From Utricularia gibba (Eukaryota > Streptophyta > Magnoliopsida > Lamiales > Lentibulariaceae): a stretch of DNA of 64,000 bases. The notes under the pieces are model-generated. The model did no database searches, was not told the DNA's origin, and saw nothing but the letters and a program-made list of their open reading frames with translations. How positions within the stretch are numbered: position 1 is the stretch's first letter; every line of letters begins with the position of its first letter. Shown one piece after another: positions 33,887 through 46,309 of this stretch. Both the position numbers and the translations under genes were made by a program. The stretch lies in contig NEEC01000007.1 in NCBI GenBank assembly GCA_002189035.1, positions 1,054,001 to 1,118,000 on the forward strand. The letters are read 5' to 3'.

Positions 33887-35546
33887 ATGATGAGTCTCCT
33901 CATGTTATCTTCCGCCAACTACTTCCTGCGGCCCGCACCCGCCGCCGCTGTTTCTCGTTCCTCTCCGCCGATTCGAACTACTTTTCCGGCGAAACTGGCG
34001 ATGAGGTCGTGTGTATGGGTGAGCTATGCGGAGTTTAGCGCCTCTGCGCTGCAGGATGCCGCCGCCACAGCGTTGGTCGCAGGCGGTGGATACGCGATGG
34101 TTTCTACGTTCGACCAATTAACACGCCGCCAAATAGTGGAGAAGGTATGGTTTCTGATTTGCAGAGGGAGCGCATGATGCTTGAACTTGGAAATGGTTTG
34201 CAGAATTTGTGATTTGTTAATTGGAAATCCGGATCGAGTTACATATGTTTCCTGTTTCTTGTATTACAGATCATGAAAAACGCATTAGAATTCCGTGATT
34301 GTTTCAGGAAACGGAATAGTTTTTCGAATCGTCCTGTCTCTCCTCTTTTTGGTCAACAGTTTCTTTGCAATTCAGTGAAAAGATTGTCTAGTTATGTTCG
34401 TCAGACAGTATCGATTCATAATCGATATCTTTGCACATGCTTAACTTGGGATTTCAATGATTTTGGAAGCAAGTTTGTTTATGGGTTCGGAATCAGTAGC
34501 TTTACCTCTCAGTACTCTGTTGAAGATCACTCATGTCTCTTGCTTTTTAAAAACAGACACTGAGCAGAAAGATGGTGCACATATTGTCTGGTTTACTCTT
34601 TCTGGCATCCTGGCCAATTTTCAGGTGCTTCTGATAATCTTCAATACTACCCTTTTTTTGTTACAGCTGAGGCCGAGATTCTAGCCTCGAACTTCTACAT
34701 TCAAACATGTTGTTATCCTCACCGCTGAGCTGATTATTTCATCTTAGATTAGCACATCAACAGGTGCTCGCTACTTCGCACTGATAGTCCCCTCAGTGAA
34801 TTTCATAAGGCTTCTGGCAAACGGCCTTTCGTTGACAACAGATCCAGGCCTGATAACATCAGTCAGCAGAGAGGGGAAGCCTGAGTAATTCTCCAACTTC
34901 ATGGATCCACCCCCAGTTATGCTAATAACCTCACAAATTTTCTTGATACTCTTGTAGGGAACTGCTTAGAGGGCCTCTCTACTATGTCATTGTCCTGATG
35001 CTATGCACAATTCTCTATTGGCGTGACTCCCCTGCCGGAATGGTTACCTTAGCCATGATGTGCGCCGGTGATGGTACAAGTTCTTAAAAACACTAAGCAG
35101 AATAATTCACCATCTGCCTTCTTCAATCCTGTAACAGCATCTCATTACCTGCAGGAATCGCTGATATCATCGGACGAAGATTCGGCACCATACGAATTCC
35201 ATATAATCCACACAAGAGTTGGGCTGGTAGCATATCCATGTTCCTGTTTGGTTTCCTAGTTTCCATTGGGTGAGTTGGAGCACAAAACCATTAAACTTGC
35301 CATTTTTTCTGATCAGAGCTTAAGCACCAACTCATGTATGCCACTTTTGCGTGAGTGTGCAGAATGCTGTACTACTACTCGGCCCTTGGGTACCTCCACT
35401 TGGACTGGATGCGGGCAGTTACAGGAGTTGCTCTGGTTTCGTTCCTGGCGACGATTGTGGAATCGGTACCTTCGAAAATCATCGACGACAACATCTCAGT
35501 CCCATTGTTTACGATGCTGGTTTCCTCCCTCGTTTTTGGTTTATAG
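33887..35546 (+). CDS. VTE5: Phytol kinase, chloroplastic (VTE5)
   Basis: Six exons: 33887..34144, 34557..34624, 34753..34884, 34958..35073, 35155..35269 and 35363..35546; 290 residues. The first 45 or so residues (MMSLLMLSSANYFLRPAPAA onward) are Ser/Arg/Pro-rich and lack acids, as in plastid transit peptides. Then come the polytopic kinase body with RKMVHILSGLLFLASWPIFS, LAMMCAGDGIADIIGRRFGT, IPYNPHKSWAGSISMFLFGF and the C-terminal SKIIDDNISVPLFTML. The GDGIAD/IPYN/KSWAGS pattern and the STGARYFA region match VTE5 better than farnesol kinase (FOLK). The enzyme phosphorylates phytol released from chlorophyll, feeding tocopherol synthesis in the chloroplast envelope. Confidence 0.9.
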
Positions 35547-36391
35547 CGAGCAAAGGAAGACAGAGTTCATCTTCGTATATTAATAAGGGCGATCGTCCTC
35601 TTGTTTTAAAAGAGTGGTGAGAGTTTGATTTTAGTGATTTTCGAAAATTTTTTTTTAATAAATAAATTGTATTTGTAAAATCAATTCGATGAAATTTTTT
35701 TTTGTATTCGATTATTAATTTATGTTGGAATGATAAGTTTTTTTGAGAGGACTGACTCTGCTTTCATTAAGTTTGATTATGAAAATTGCGTATAATAAAA
35801 ATTACAAAAAACTGGAAAAAAGGGGGAAAAAGGAAACAAAGCACTTGGAAGGCGACTGCTCTGTATCACAATTCATGACGCTTTTCTCTTGACAAATTTC
35901 TCCGTCGCTCGCTTCTCGGTATGTGTATCTCCTGCGATTTTCACTTTTCTGTCTCACATAAGCCCCAAAGATTGGACCTTTTTGTATGATCGAAACGAAA
36001 TTCTTTATGATGGTTAGATTTGGTTGGGTTGAGTGTGTTGATTAGGGGGGCGGGTTTTGTTGGGATTGATGGTTTCCTTTGTTGGACACTGGACTTGTAC
36101 GAATTTTGAGGTGAAATCGGGGTCTGACTCGTCATTGAGCTTTATCAGTTGTTTAGAATATTGTGCGTATTCGCGCTATCTTTGCTTCTTCAGATTGAAC
36201 TTGGGCTTTGTTCAGTTTTTCCTTGCTGCATTTTCTTATGCTTCCAGTTAATGCTCTGACATCATCGGCGATTATATGCTTCAAACCATGAGCTTCAGTG
36301 TTCTTTCAATGTTTTTATGCCGGATTAGTAGTTACTTGAACTGCTTCATGTATTCCATTGAATTTTTAAACGTGCAGCAGTGTTCCGCAGC
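35547..36391. other. VTE5 3' flank and VHA-G leader
   Basis: 35550-35870 is the VTE5 3' flank and AT-rich promoter DNA. 35880-36391 should be the V-ATPase G leader with a 5' UTR intron: a CGTGCAG acceptor-like sequence lies 15 bp before the ATG at 36392. No coding exon. Confidence 0.45.
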
Positions 36392-36925
36392 ATGGCAGCT
36401 AGCACCAGCCAGAACGGAATTCAACTCTTATTAGCTGCTGAGCAAGAGGCTCAGCATATTGTGAACACTGCTAGAAATGGTTAAATCTGCATTTCTTATC
36501 TCTATTTCATTACTTGCAGTTTACAAGTTGGCAAAATGGCTCAAGCTATATTCAACGATTGGTTTCTGTGGCAGCAAAACAGGCCAGACTTAAGCGGGCA
36601 AAGGAGGAAGCTGAGAAGGAAGTAGCTGAATTCCGTGCACAAATGGAAGCCGAGTTTCAGAGGAAGCTCGCCGAGGTAACTAAGCCAGTACTTCATGTGC
36701 ACATTGTAATGTAACCTGCAAATGTCTTCCTCAACCTGAGTCAGTATCTCCCTTTTGGTATGCCAAATTTTTTCTGTTCAGAGCAGCGGCGATTCCGGTG
36801 CTAATGTAAAGCGCCTGGAACAAGAAACAGAAGCAAAGATTGCACATTTGAAGACCGAGGCTACAAGAATCTCTCCGGAGATTGTCTCCTTGCTTCTCAG
36901 GCATGTTACTACCGTGAAGAACTGA
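36392..36925 (+). CDS. VHA-G: V-type proton ATPase subunit G
   Basis: Three exons: 36392..36479, 36575..36675 and 36782..36925; 110 residues, the usual length for plant subunit G. The sequence starts [20 protein letters not shown], continues [20 protein letters not shown] and is a charged helix ([20 protein letters not shown]), as expected for the peripheral stalk of the vacuolar proton pump. The end, [19 protein letters not shown], is also family-typical. Subunit G pairs with subunit E in the V1 stator. Confidence 0.95.
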
Positions 36926-37443
36926 AGCACTGATTGGGCTGCTCTGCAACCAGGTGATCCTTTTCTCTGTGGTTGAACTCAACCTTGAGTGAAGCTTTGT
37001 AACTCTTGCTTTGTTATGAACACATAACAAGTGAGTTTATGCATATTTCAGTTCAGTCCTCCAAATAAGGGAATTCTAGTTTTCCTCCTGGACTCAAAGA
37101 GACATTAAGTTGAACTTCAGGACTGCTTTTACAATTTTCACGTTTTAAAACTTACAAGTGTAATCTCTAAATGTAAATTTTACTTTGAATTTTCAAAACA
37201 CAATTCGCGTAGATGGGATGCATCTGAGTATGATGGGTCAACTTTGCAATTTTGTAATTGCGCTTGTGGGTAATGGGTAATTTTAAGGATTTGGGGGGTC
37301 AGATTTCCTACAACGCAATTTATAATATTGGGCCGAGGATACTGAGAGGCCCAAAGGTTCACCAACCTGGGTTGAGTCCAAGGCGATATTTCAACGAGAA
37401 AAAGAAGGAACGAGAAAGAGCTGAAACGTTGAGAGTTTGATCG
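36926..37443. other. Intergenic DNA between VHA-G and LTA3
   Basis: VHA-G 3' UTR followed by a short promoter region. No gene or repeat was recognised. Confidence 0.4.
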
Positions 37444-40400
37444 ATGGCGTTGTCAAGGCTTCGTTGTTCGGCGATCAGCAAGGCTCGGTATCTGCGTAGA
37501 GTGCGGCTCGTGACCTGCTCGAGTCAACCCTACATGAATCTGTAAGTTCCTTTTTTTTTCCCTGAATTTTTAGACACTGGATGTTGTTTTCTTCTTATAA
37601 TTTGATTGGTTTTTGAATGAATGCTCGAATGATTCTCGCATTGGCAGTTCAATGGAGATACACTCCAGCGCTTGGATGTCTTTAATAAGGTTTTAGCTCC
37701 AGTTCTTTGTTTTAAATCCAAGTATTTTCAAAGGAGTTTTGGTGATGCGGTTTTTTTTTTTGAGGCCATTGTAGGTATAACTCTTCTTCAGAGCAAATGA
37801 AGAAATCCAGCAGGTCGTTATTTTTTCCATTTGCCAATGGTTCTAATAAGGTGGGTTGTGACATTGTTCCCATTTTCCTTTCACTGGTTTGGATTGAATT
37901 TAATTTTGCGTTTTTGAACAGTTTCCCATTGGCCTCAGATATTATTCATCTTCAGGTACACCGTCCTCATTTAAATGTAACTGAGCATCAAGAGCATCTC
38001 TCTCCCTCTTTTGTAAACTTGCTTTTGTCTTATTTTTCTCGTACTGAAGAAAATGCCTCTGAATGTCGAAAGAGCTATGAAACTGTCATGGTTATTTTTA
38101 ACGAAAACCTGGTTCATTTCAGATACTTCAGAGCATGTGGTGCTTCATATGCCAGCGTTGTCCCCAACCATGGTAACTTAAGCTATCAAGAGACGTATAT
38201 ACAAAATAACGTTTCGTCTCTCTTGGAATTGTGATAACTGTTTAATCATGTTTATAGAGCCAGGGTAACATTGTCAAGTGGAGGAAGAAGGTGGGAGATA
38301 AGGTTAGTTGCAGTATCTAGGCATATACTGATGACACACATTTGTACAAGTCGAAATTATCACTGATGGATACTGCAGATAGGTGTTGGGGATGTGCTGT
38401 GCGAAATAGAAACAGACAAGGCTACTTTAGAGTTTGAATCTCTTGAAGAAGGGTGCGATCATAAATGCTTTTAATCAATTTCGTTTTTTTCTTTAGCAGT
38501 CACTATAGTAGAAGTGACCAGGTTTATTCCATAAATCCATCTTTGCAGGTTTCTGGGTGCGATACTGGTTCCTGAGGGCTCAAAAGATGTTGCTGTTGGT
38601 CAACCTATTGCAATTACAGTTGTGTGCTCTTTTCTTCAAAGATTGATCTTTGACATATCATCATGAAAAAATATCTGTTCACAGTTCGTCTCACACGAGT
38701 ATTAAGAATTCAAGAATTTTTTAAGCTTCTTATATCAACTTGGGTCCCCTCCCACTTGACTGATTTTCTTTTTAAAAGAGTGACATCTTTCCGACCAACA
38801 AACGTTTTTATTAGCACATGTTATATATTATTCGTAAAAACTGACTCTTATTTATTCTATAGGTTGAAGATCAAGATGATCTCGAAAAGGCTTCTAAAAT
38901 TCATGTGGGGCTAGAATCCAAAAATGAAACATCCAGTGGCAGGAGTACCACATTCGGGGAACAAGCAAATGAATCTGGTTCTGTGAAAACCAACTTATCT
39001 GAACTCCCCCAGCACATTATTCTTGAGATGCCAGCACTATCACCGACTATGGTATGAATTGCTCGGTTAGGTATGCTACAAGACCTGCTTTACGAAATTT
39101 TGTGTAACTGCTAACATGTATTTTTTTGTTCTTTTTTTCTGTCTACCCAAAGAACCAGGGTAACATTACTAAGTGGTGCAAGAAAGAGGGAGATAAGGTC
39201 GTTCAGATGATTAATGTTAATATACAGATTATTGATGCGTAATTTTAGTGTATCAAGTTCTGATTCTTGGCTTCCTTTTGCTTATGCTCGTGTTGCAGAT
39301 TGATGTTGGTGACATTATTTGTGAAATTGAAACAGACAAAGCAACTCTTGAATATGAAAGCCTTGAAGAAGGGTATGAAACTCATTTGTGCAAACAAGGT
39401 TTTTGATTTCTGAAGTTGGGATATTGTAATCATTTTTTCTTCCTCTAAGATGGACATAATGTAATCTCGGAGGCCTAAAATACATGTGCATCCTTACCTA
39501 GGTTCTTGGCCAAAATTTTGGTTCCGGAGGGTTCAAAAGAGGTTACCGTTGGTCGTCCAATTGCAATAACTGTAAGTGTGTAGTGCCTAAACTCTTATTT
39601 TTCCTTAAAACTCGTAAAACAGTTGAAAAAAAAGTAACCTTAAATTTTGAGCTTACACGTCAATACAATCATTTTTCATGTGCTTTACATGTTTTATAGG
39701 TTGAGGATTCTGAAGGCCTTGAAGCCATAAGGACATCAGTTTTTGGTGATTTTAAATCACATCCTGACGCCACCATTCATCAAAGTGTTGCAAAGGATGC
39801 TGAGACTCCGGGAGTGAAGTATAACCGCATTAGTCCTGCTGCAATGCTGTTGCTGAAAGAACATGGGCTGGATGCATTGTCAATAACAGCATCTGGTCCC
39901 CGTGGCACTCTGCTTAAGGGGATGTTTTGGCTGCTATAAAATCTCAGAAAAAAGTTGCTAAGGTGCCCCAGCCAGAGGATAAGCTTTCCTCTCTCCCAGT
40001 TCATTCTCAAATTTCCACGCCAAAATCAAGTGTGGAACAGACAGGTGCTTATGAAGATCTGCCAAACACGCAAATTCGTAAGGTAGTTGTGTAGCCAGTC
40101 TTTGGACTATAGGTATTCCAGTGTTTTGGAAAACTTCATGATTTGTACAGAAATTTATGCTTCTTTAGTAGTCTGTGGCATGCCGTTATTTGAAATTCCA
40201 TTTTTTTTCCTGATTTTTGTTAGGTTATAGCCACACGCCTTTTGGAGTCAAAGCAATCCATCCCCCATTTATACTTGTCAGCAGGTACTTGTTATTGGCT
40301 TCATTTAGGAAAGCATTCTAAACATGAACGGTGATTGTCATCGGTCATACACTTAGTAATTGGTTAGATCACCATATGACTTTGGTGAGTTGTGGCAGAT

Positions 40401-41987
40401 GTCATACTAGATCCTCTTCTCGCATTCAGAAAGGTCCTTAAAGGTATGAATCCGTTATTATTATGTCCCAACCCCACTATTCTCTGTCTGGGCCATACTT
40501 AACTTATTTTGTTTTTACAGAAAAACATGACACTAAAGTGTCCGTCAATGATATTGTGATCAAAGCCGTTGCTGTTGCGTTGAAAAATGTACCGCAAGCT
40601 AATGGTGAGGGTTTGAGATTTATCGCCATCTATTTTTCTAACCATGGTTGAGATGAGTCAAGACTAGAGCACATGATTTTATATTTGTTGATTATACAGA
40701 TTATAAATGTGAATGCAGTTAGGTAACAGAAAATGGAAGCAAAAACAGAAATGCTGTTCTAATGCAGTAACTAAGATGTCCATATAGAGACACACTGACG
40801 TAGTTTTTTGTGCTGTTTATTACAACTCTGAGTTTACCAGGCATTGAGTAGACGATGACAATGACATTTTTGAGAAAAATTCAAACAAACTCGGATTCTT
40901 ACCTGCATGCTTGTGCAAAAACTTTCATATTCAAGGCCAAGATGGCTGCTAGTTTTTTTGTTATCAGTTCCTTTCCTTTGCAGTATCCACCATTTATTTG
41001 CAATGTTTTTAAAACATGATATAGCCTATTGGGACGCTGGGAAAGGAGAAATAGTGTTATGCTCTTCTGTGGACATCTCTATTGCAGTAGCGACTGAGAA
41101 GGTATTACATAAGATTGAGCCCTACTGATTGCATACAATTGCATAGATTAACTGCACCATCCTGTGTTGATCGCAGGGTCTAATGACACCAATAGTTCGA
41201 AATGCAGATGAGAAGTCCATCTCGACAATTTCTGTGGAGGTATTCATGGATTCGATTCCCTCCAAGTACCCTTTTTTAAAATGCAATAGCCTCGTGCAAC
41301 TTCCTTCATTTTTTTTTTTTCTTAATCCTTATGTTTTAGATCAAAGAACTTGCTGAAAAGGCACGAGCAGGAAAGCTTAAGCCAAGTGAGTTCCAAGGAG
41401 GTACTTTCAGGTAACGTTGTCATGTGTTTGGTCATATAATTACCTTACGTGAAGATTTTTTGTGTTTCTGTACTTCATCAACACATCAATGTTCATGCAG
41501 CATATCAAACCTAGGGATGTTCCCTGTGGATCGCTTTTGTGCAATTATCAACCCACCTCAGGTCACTCTCTCTACCATTCTCCTTTGTTATGGAGTAACA
41601 TGGTGATTTGATCATTATATTCTTCCTTCTTCTAGTCTGGAATCCTTGCTGTTGGTCGGGGGAATCAAGTTGTCGAAGCAGTTACTGGAGAAGATGGTAA
41701 AAATCATGATATCCGTGTTCTAACAGGGTAATTCCCCTCAGATGACCACATTGATTTACTTGGTTTTCCAGGGATTGCAAAACCGGCTGTTGTTACCAAG
41801 ATGAATTTAACGCTGTCAGCAGACCATCGTGTATTCGATGGAATAGTTGGAAGTATGTAAACCAGTCCCTTAGATGAACACATTTAAGATCCATTGCTCA
41901 CGTTCATCAATGATTCTGTTGCATGCAGGAGCCTTCTTGGAAGCCTTGCAATCAAATTTCAGTGATATCAGAAGACTTATACTGTAA
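37444..41987 (+). CDS. LTA3: Mitochondrial pyruvate dehydrogenase E2 (dihydrolipoamide acetyltransferase) with two lipoyl domains; one-base frameshift
   Basis: Twenty-three short exons: 37444..37541, 37648..37689, 37775..37850, 37922..37955, 38123..38172, 38258..38302, 38379..38452, 38549..38618, 38863..39051, 39153..39197, 39299..39372, 39502..39571, 39700..40082, 40224..40284, 40399..40443, 40521..40604, 41025..41101, 41177..41239, 41340..41410, 41501..41561, 41636..41696, 41772..41852 and 41929..41987. The N-terminus is Arg/Ser-rich ([20 protein letters not shown]), a mitochondrial presequence. Two lipoyl domains follow, each with MPALSPTM and ETDKATLE (lipoyl Lys about 129 and 255), then a subunit-binding domain ([20 protein letters not shown]) and the catalytic core ending in SADHRVFDG (His about 610, Asp about 614). 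Exon 13 needs GGGGG but has GGGG at 39918-39921, so the literal frame stops 18 bases later. With the base restored the length is 637 residues, the length I recall for the Arabidopsis two-lipoyl E2. Confidence 0.92.
39912..39940 (+). other. One-base frameshift in LTA3 exon 13
   Basis: The frame reads RGTLLKG and then falls out: AAGGGGATG gives K-G-M-F-W and a TAA, whereas one more G gives [10 protein letters not shown], the conserved end of the subunit-binding domain. The next 140 bases stay open in the shifted frame up to the splice at 40082. Confidence 0.85.
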
Positions 41988-42476
41988 TTGCCGTTAACAT
42001 TCGTCTCCATCCCCTCATGGTGTGGCTACACTTCCCTGGATCATTCACCAGCCGGATTTCAGAATGATCAAGATTTGCAGAAGAGTGTTCCTGCCTCCTG
42101 CTCCTGTATCGAGCAATTCTTTCGATCCAGTTTCGTTTTCAGTTCGGCCAGTTCGTTAGTGTTTGCTTGCTACGGTGTTCGTGAAGCTGCTGCTGCTTCA
42201 TCCACAGATCTGCCCCACTGCGGGAACGAATCGATCACAAAGAGGTAGCTAATTTACTTCCGTTCTGCTGTGAGAACAAGGTCATGAAGAGGAGAGAGAG
42301 ATCACCTCCTCCTCTGAGGTTCTTGCCAATCAAATAAAACATAACGTTCAGATAACTGTTCTGAAAACACTTCCTGTCACAGAATTGTCTGTTTCTCTTC
42401 TTACTTGGCAGCACAGATTCTTGCAGTTTTATAACCGTCTGAGGTAAGACGAAATAGAGCCCAGGCCTATCTATCA
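41988..42476. other. Convergent 3' flanks of LTA3 and DUF455
   Basis: The two genes end towards each other with 489 bp between stop codons. It should contain both 3' UTRs; nothing else is recognisable. Confidence 0.45.
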
Positions 42477-43941
42477 TCACTTCACAGCAAGTGGCTCATA
42501 CCATTCAGGTCCGAATCCAGCTGCTCTTCGGGCGGCTTCATTGAATGGAAGCTTCAATGGTCCTCTAAAGAAGTCCCTCACAGTTGTGTGGAACTGCATA
42601 ATTGCTACTGCTTCATCATTCAAATCACAAGCAGACTCCATGTTCTGGCCCTTAGATCGCAAGCATAGATACTTGAACCATCTCACTCCAGCAGCACAGT
42701 GAGTAATTTCCTCAGGATAGACTACGTTCTCGAGCAACTCCGCCGTCTCCTCATCGCCGCCTTTTCGGAATCGGGAGATTGTAGTGGGTAGCACATCCAG
42801 TCCTCTGGCCTGGCGAGGCGTGTCGCCACCGCAAAGATTGAAAAAGAACTATTCAAGTTTGGAAACTGTCGTGGGAAAAGGGGATGGTGCATACCTCATG
42901 AACGCAGTGTTCGACTGCCAGGCGTGCTTGTAGGCTTCTAGAGGTAGCGGTGGCAGAATCCCAGAGACCATCGTGGGCTGGCAATGCTCCGTAGGAGGAT
43001 CCAAGTTCCTGGAGACGTGCTGCGAGCAGTGTGAAGTGTCTGCCTTCATCCTGGGCCACCTTCACAAAATCTGTGAAGAACTCTCTCGGCATGCACTCGT
43101 CTTTGCCAAATCTGGCGATGATATCCTTGATAATGAGAACACAGAAGCCTCATATTAACATACGCTAAAGTAAAAGTGCTAAGGACAGCAATCCAACTTA
43201 GACCATCATGCTCAACGTTAGCAAACAGATGTATTGGTTCAATGGATATACTTGTTTGATTACCTCTTGGTGAAATCATAATACTCTTCCATGTTTAAAC
43301 CTAAGTTCTTGAAATGTGTACGTTGGGGAACCATCACACCAACAACCATCTTTGAGATGACAGTTCATGTGTAAAAAAAAAAACTGCTTGAAATCTAACG
43401 AAACAGAATACAACCGTATGGAAAGTTGGTTTCAAAACGATAGTGGATACAAAGACTTTGCTCCTGAAGTTGGTCCATGAAAAATTTGAAGACATTAACC
43501 CAAGGAGAGAAAATTACCCATGACAAGTCAATAGCCCAGCTCTCGGTGTGCACCAGACTGTGCAAAATAGCCTGCCTACTCTGCAAGCTCCCCGCTTTTC
43601 CCAGTTTAGGCATCTCACCAGGCGACACAAGTTTCACCTGTGATCAAAACAAAGCCCCCCGTTAATAAAAAACAAAAAAAAAACCATATTCCCACAAAGG
43701 ACTTCACACAGGCATTTCGTCGAGCATCTAAGAATCGACTCACGTTGTCCAGTCGAGCAGGACGGTCAGGTACCGAAAGTTCCACAGAAGGATCATAAGC
43801 TTGAGTGATGATTCCTTGAATCCATTTATTTGCAATTTCATCTCCCAGTCGAGCTTTCTCGTATGGATCGGCCGTGTTCAACACTCTCAGTGCAGCTTCC
43901 ACCAAAGTCTCTTCCGAGGAGCTTCCGCCTCTGCTACCCAT
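42477..43941 (-). CDS. DUF455 family ferritin-like protein
   Basis: Four exons on the minus strand: 43941..43744, 43637..43518, 43125..42895 and 42809..42477; 293 residues. Key stretches are VKLVSPGEMPKLGKAGSLQS, ILHSLVHTESWAIDLSWDII, FFTDFVKVAQDEGRHFTLLA and VYPEEITHCAAGVRWF. The spaced Glu and two ExxH motifs (DEGRH and EEITH) on predicted helices are what a ferritin-like di-iron fold would use, and DUF455 belongs to that group; metal binding here is inference. The C-terminus GPLKLPFNEAARRAAGFGPE is also family-typical. The function in plants is not known to me. It neighbours the DUF668 gene in the same orientation. Confidence 0.9.
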
Positions 43942-44530
43942 TCCTTAAATTGTCCCCTCTCACTTTCACAAACCGTTAAATGTAACCATACTTCAAAACA
44001 TTGGCGAGATCAATGAACAAGAAGCGCCTCTGCTGCAAATCCAATCGTCGCGCCCGTTAGGGGTTAGGGGAATATTTGTATCTAATAATTATTTTTATTA
44101 ATAGCGAGGATACTCTGACGAGCAAAAATTCTTTGCTTGAAAGATGATCGATGAATTGCCTCAACACAATAAATCACACAACACCGCAGGGGGTTTCACA
44201 ATCTTGCTGCATCCAACAGCAGACCGACGCCTACTTCCCATATTCACAGGGCTTCGCATGCCCACCTTGGTTTCCCTCAGCAGCAGTGTGGATGGATAGT
44301 CATGCACATTTACACACCAAAAATTGTCTCAACAAACATCACTGAGTTGGGTCTGAATCCCAACTACAAGGTACTGCAATGGGGGCGAGCCATAACTCCG
44401 GAAAACGGCATCCAGGATCATGAGTTGTGTGTGGGTACCAAACTGTCAGCTGGGTATGCACATCCAGGAGTTGGTTGCTCGGGCAACATAGGATCAATGA
44501 ATTATGAACACTTCTGGAGATGCAGGGCAG
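43942..44530. other. DUF455 promoter and DUF668 3' flank
   Basis: Both genes run leftwards; this stretch holds the DUF455 leader/promoter (right after 43941) and the DUF668 3' UTR. No other gene. Confidence 0.4.
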
Positions 44531-46309
44531 CTAGTAGTCCAGGTATTCATCTGCAGTGCGTTTGCTGGTATAGTCTGCTAATGCCATGGCAGTGATTTCT
44601 CGGCCATATCTCCAAATGTAGTTCAATCCAATAAGAAGCTCTGTGATTGCTGCTTCTGTTTTCTCCTGATTTGCAAAGTATAGTGTTTGGACAAGAAGCA
44701 CATTTGTGCGATAACCGGAGCTTTGGTGCTCAAAACTCCGTTCTGACTGCCATTTTAGCATGCTATGAGCAAGCGGAGACAACCATTCCAGCATTTTCTG
44801 TATTGCATCACTCCACTCCCCTGCTAGAGCAGTGTCACAAACTGATGCTTTGAGGCTCTTGGCATATGGTTTCAATTTAGACCTGAGGGCTATTCTGATG
44901 CGCGCAGGTAGCATATTGTAAAGATCATTCCTTGCTTCGTGGCCAACCAGATGCGGTGCTGCGACCAGTTTCTCAATGTAAATGATGAGGTTGGCATAGT
45001 GAAAAGCTAATGCTGCAGCTCCAAGGGTCTCAGGAGGTGGGTTCAGTATCTTGCTTTTTCTGGTTACTACATATGAATCTCCATGGCTTGAACCTCCACG
45101 GAAGCGTGCCTTAGAACCAGCATCTTGGGTTCGATCCATGGCTTGCAGATATAGACCATTGGTATTAAAGTAGCTAGAACTAATTGGAGAACCAACATTT
45201 GAAAATCCGGTGAGAGTTGAGGATGCCATAGCTGATCCACCAGAAGCTAATAAATCCTGGGACCGATCACGAACCGGCCAAAGTTGGAAACGACCTTTTC
45301 CAGTCTTAGCAAGAGAGCTGGATTTTACTGACAGCTTCTTTAGGGGCCCGGAATAGAAGCTAAAACCTCTGTACTCTTCAGGAGAATTAGATGTAGCCTC
45401 CACGTTCCTGAGAGGACCAGAGTGAAAATTTACTCCATTCATTTTTCCAGAAAGAGGACCAGAGGCAGAAATAGGGCGTCCTGATGGAGTCGAGGAATTT
45501 GCTTCAAATGGGTAAACAGAGGATTGCGCCAACAAGGTTGAAAGGCTTTGTCCGCTATTATGAATCCCCGTGACTGTTGAATTAGGAAACTTCATAACGG
45601 CAACATGATTGACTCCAAAAACATGTCCAATCCTAACATATATAGAGAACACAGATCTTGCAAGTAGAAGGACTGTATAATCGTAAGTCCAATTCCAAAG
45701 AGATTTCTCCTTAAGACGCTTCACCACTTGCTGCTTCCAGGCAAACTTCTTTTCATATTCCACTAAGCTGATAACATCAGTGTTATCATTACTCTTGATT
45801 CTCCTATACGATTGATCAATATCCGCGAGTATCTCCATTTCCTGGTACAGATTCGAATTCATCAAAACAAACTGTTGCATTTTCTGAACTTTCTTCTCCA
45901 TCTTCTTCCATGGCAACTGCCAACCAAAAGGGTCCACTCCAATCTTCATCAAATCATTAAATGCCAGCTCAAAGCTTCTCAACACGGGACTATTGCATTT
46001 CTTTGACAGACGAGCCACATCTTTTGCAACACGTACCAAACTTTCAGTCATTTCGTCACACATTAATCTGGCAATATACGCATCATCATCAGAGACAAGC
46101 TTCCTAATACCTACTGAATTTGATATATCCTCCCTTAGTCGAGCAACATGCCTATCGGCCAATGACAGCCAGAGCTGCAGCAGCTTGGTCATCAATCCTG
46201 AAGCTTCAAAGGCTAAAACACCAATCCGCTCTTCTGAACCATTAGACGCAGGCTTCTTCAAAGTCAGCAAGTTTCTGAACCATGACTGAGCCACCATTTT
46301 GGAGCCCAA
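44531..46309 (-). CDS. DUF668 / DUF3475 protein (PSI-like family)
   Basis: Single coding exon, 592 residues. The N-terminal DUF3475 region reads IGVLAFEASGLMTKLLQLWL and RLREDISNSVGIRKLVSDDD; FGWQLPWKKMEKKVQKMQQF follows. A Ser/Gly-rich linker with repeated SGPL motifs comes next (ASGPLSGKMNG, HSGPLRNVE, YSGPLKKLSV). The C-terminal DUF668 domain has TLGAAALAFHYANLIIYIEK, VAAPHLVGHEARNDLYNMLP and HSMLKWQSERSFEHQS. This is the PSI1-like family tied to phytosulfokine-dependent growth in Arabidopsis; the sequence start (MVAQSWFRNL) fits the member next to DEMETER in that genome. The first Met gives MGSK, so N-myristoylation is possible. A leader intron lies upstream. Confidence 0.92.
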   Translation of the reverse strand: MGSKMVAQSWFRNLLTLKKPASNGSEERIGVLAFEASGLMTKLLQLWLSLADRHVARLREDISNSVGIRKLVSDDDAYIARLMCDEMTESLVRVAKDVARLSKKCNSPVLRSFELAFNDLMKIGVDPFGWQLPWKKMEKKVQKMQQFVLMNSNLYQEMEILADIDQSYRRIKSNDNTDVISLVEYEKKFAWKQQVVKRLKEKSLWNWTYDYTVLLLARSVFSIYVRIGHVFGVNHVAVMKFPNSTVTGIHNSGQSLSTLLAQSSVYPFEANSSTPSGRPISASGPLSGKMNGVNFHSGPLRNVEATSNSPEEYRGFSFYSGPLKKLSVKSSSLAKTGKGRFQLWPVRDRSQDLLASGGSAMASSTLTGFSNVGSPISSSYFNTNGLYLQAMDRTQDAGSKARFRGGSSHGDSYVVTRKSKILNPPPETLGAAALAFHYANLIIYIEKLVAAPHLVGHEARNDLYNMLPARIRIALRSKLKPYAKSLKASVCDTALAGEWSDAIQKMLEWLSPLAHSMLKWQSERSFEHQSSGYRTNVLLVQTLYFANQEKTEAAITELLIGLNYIWRYGREITAMALADYTSKRTADEYLDY

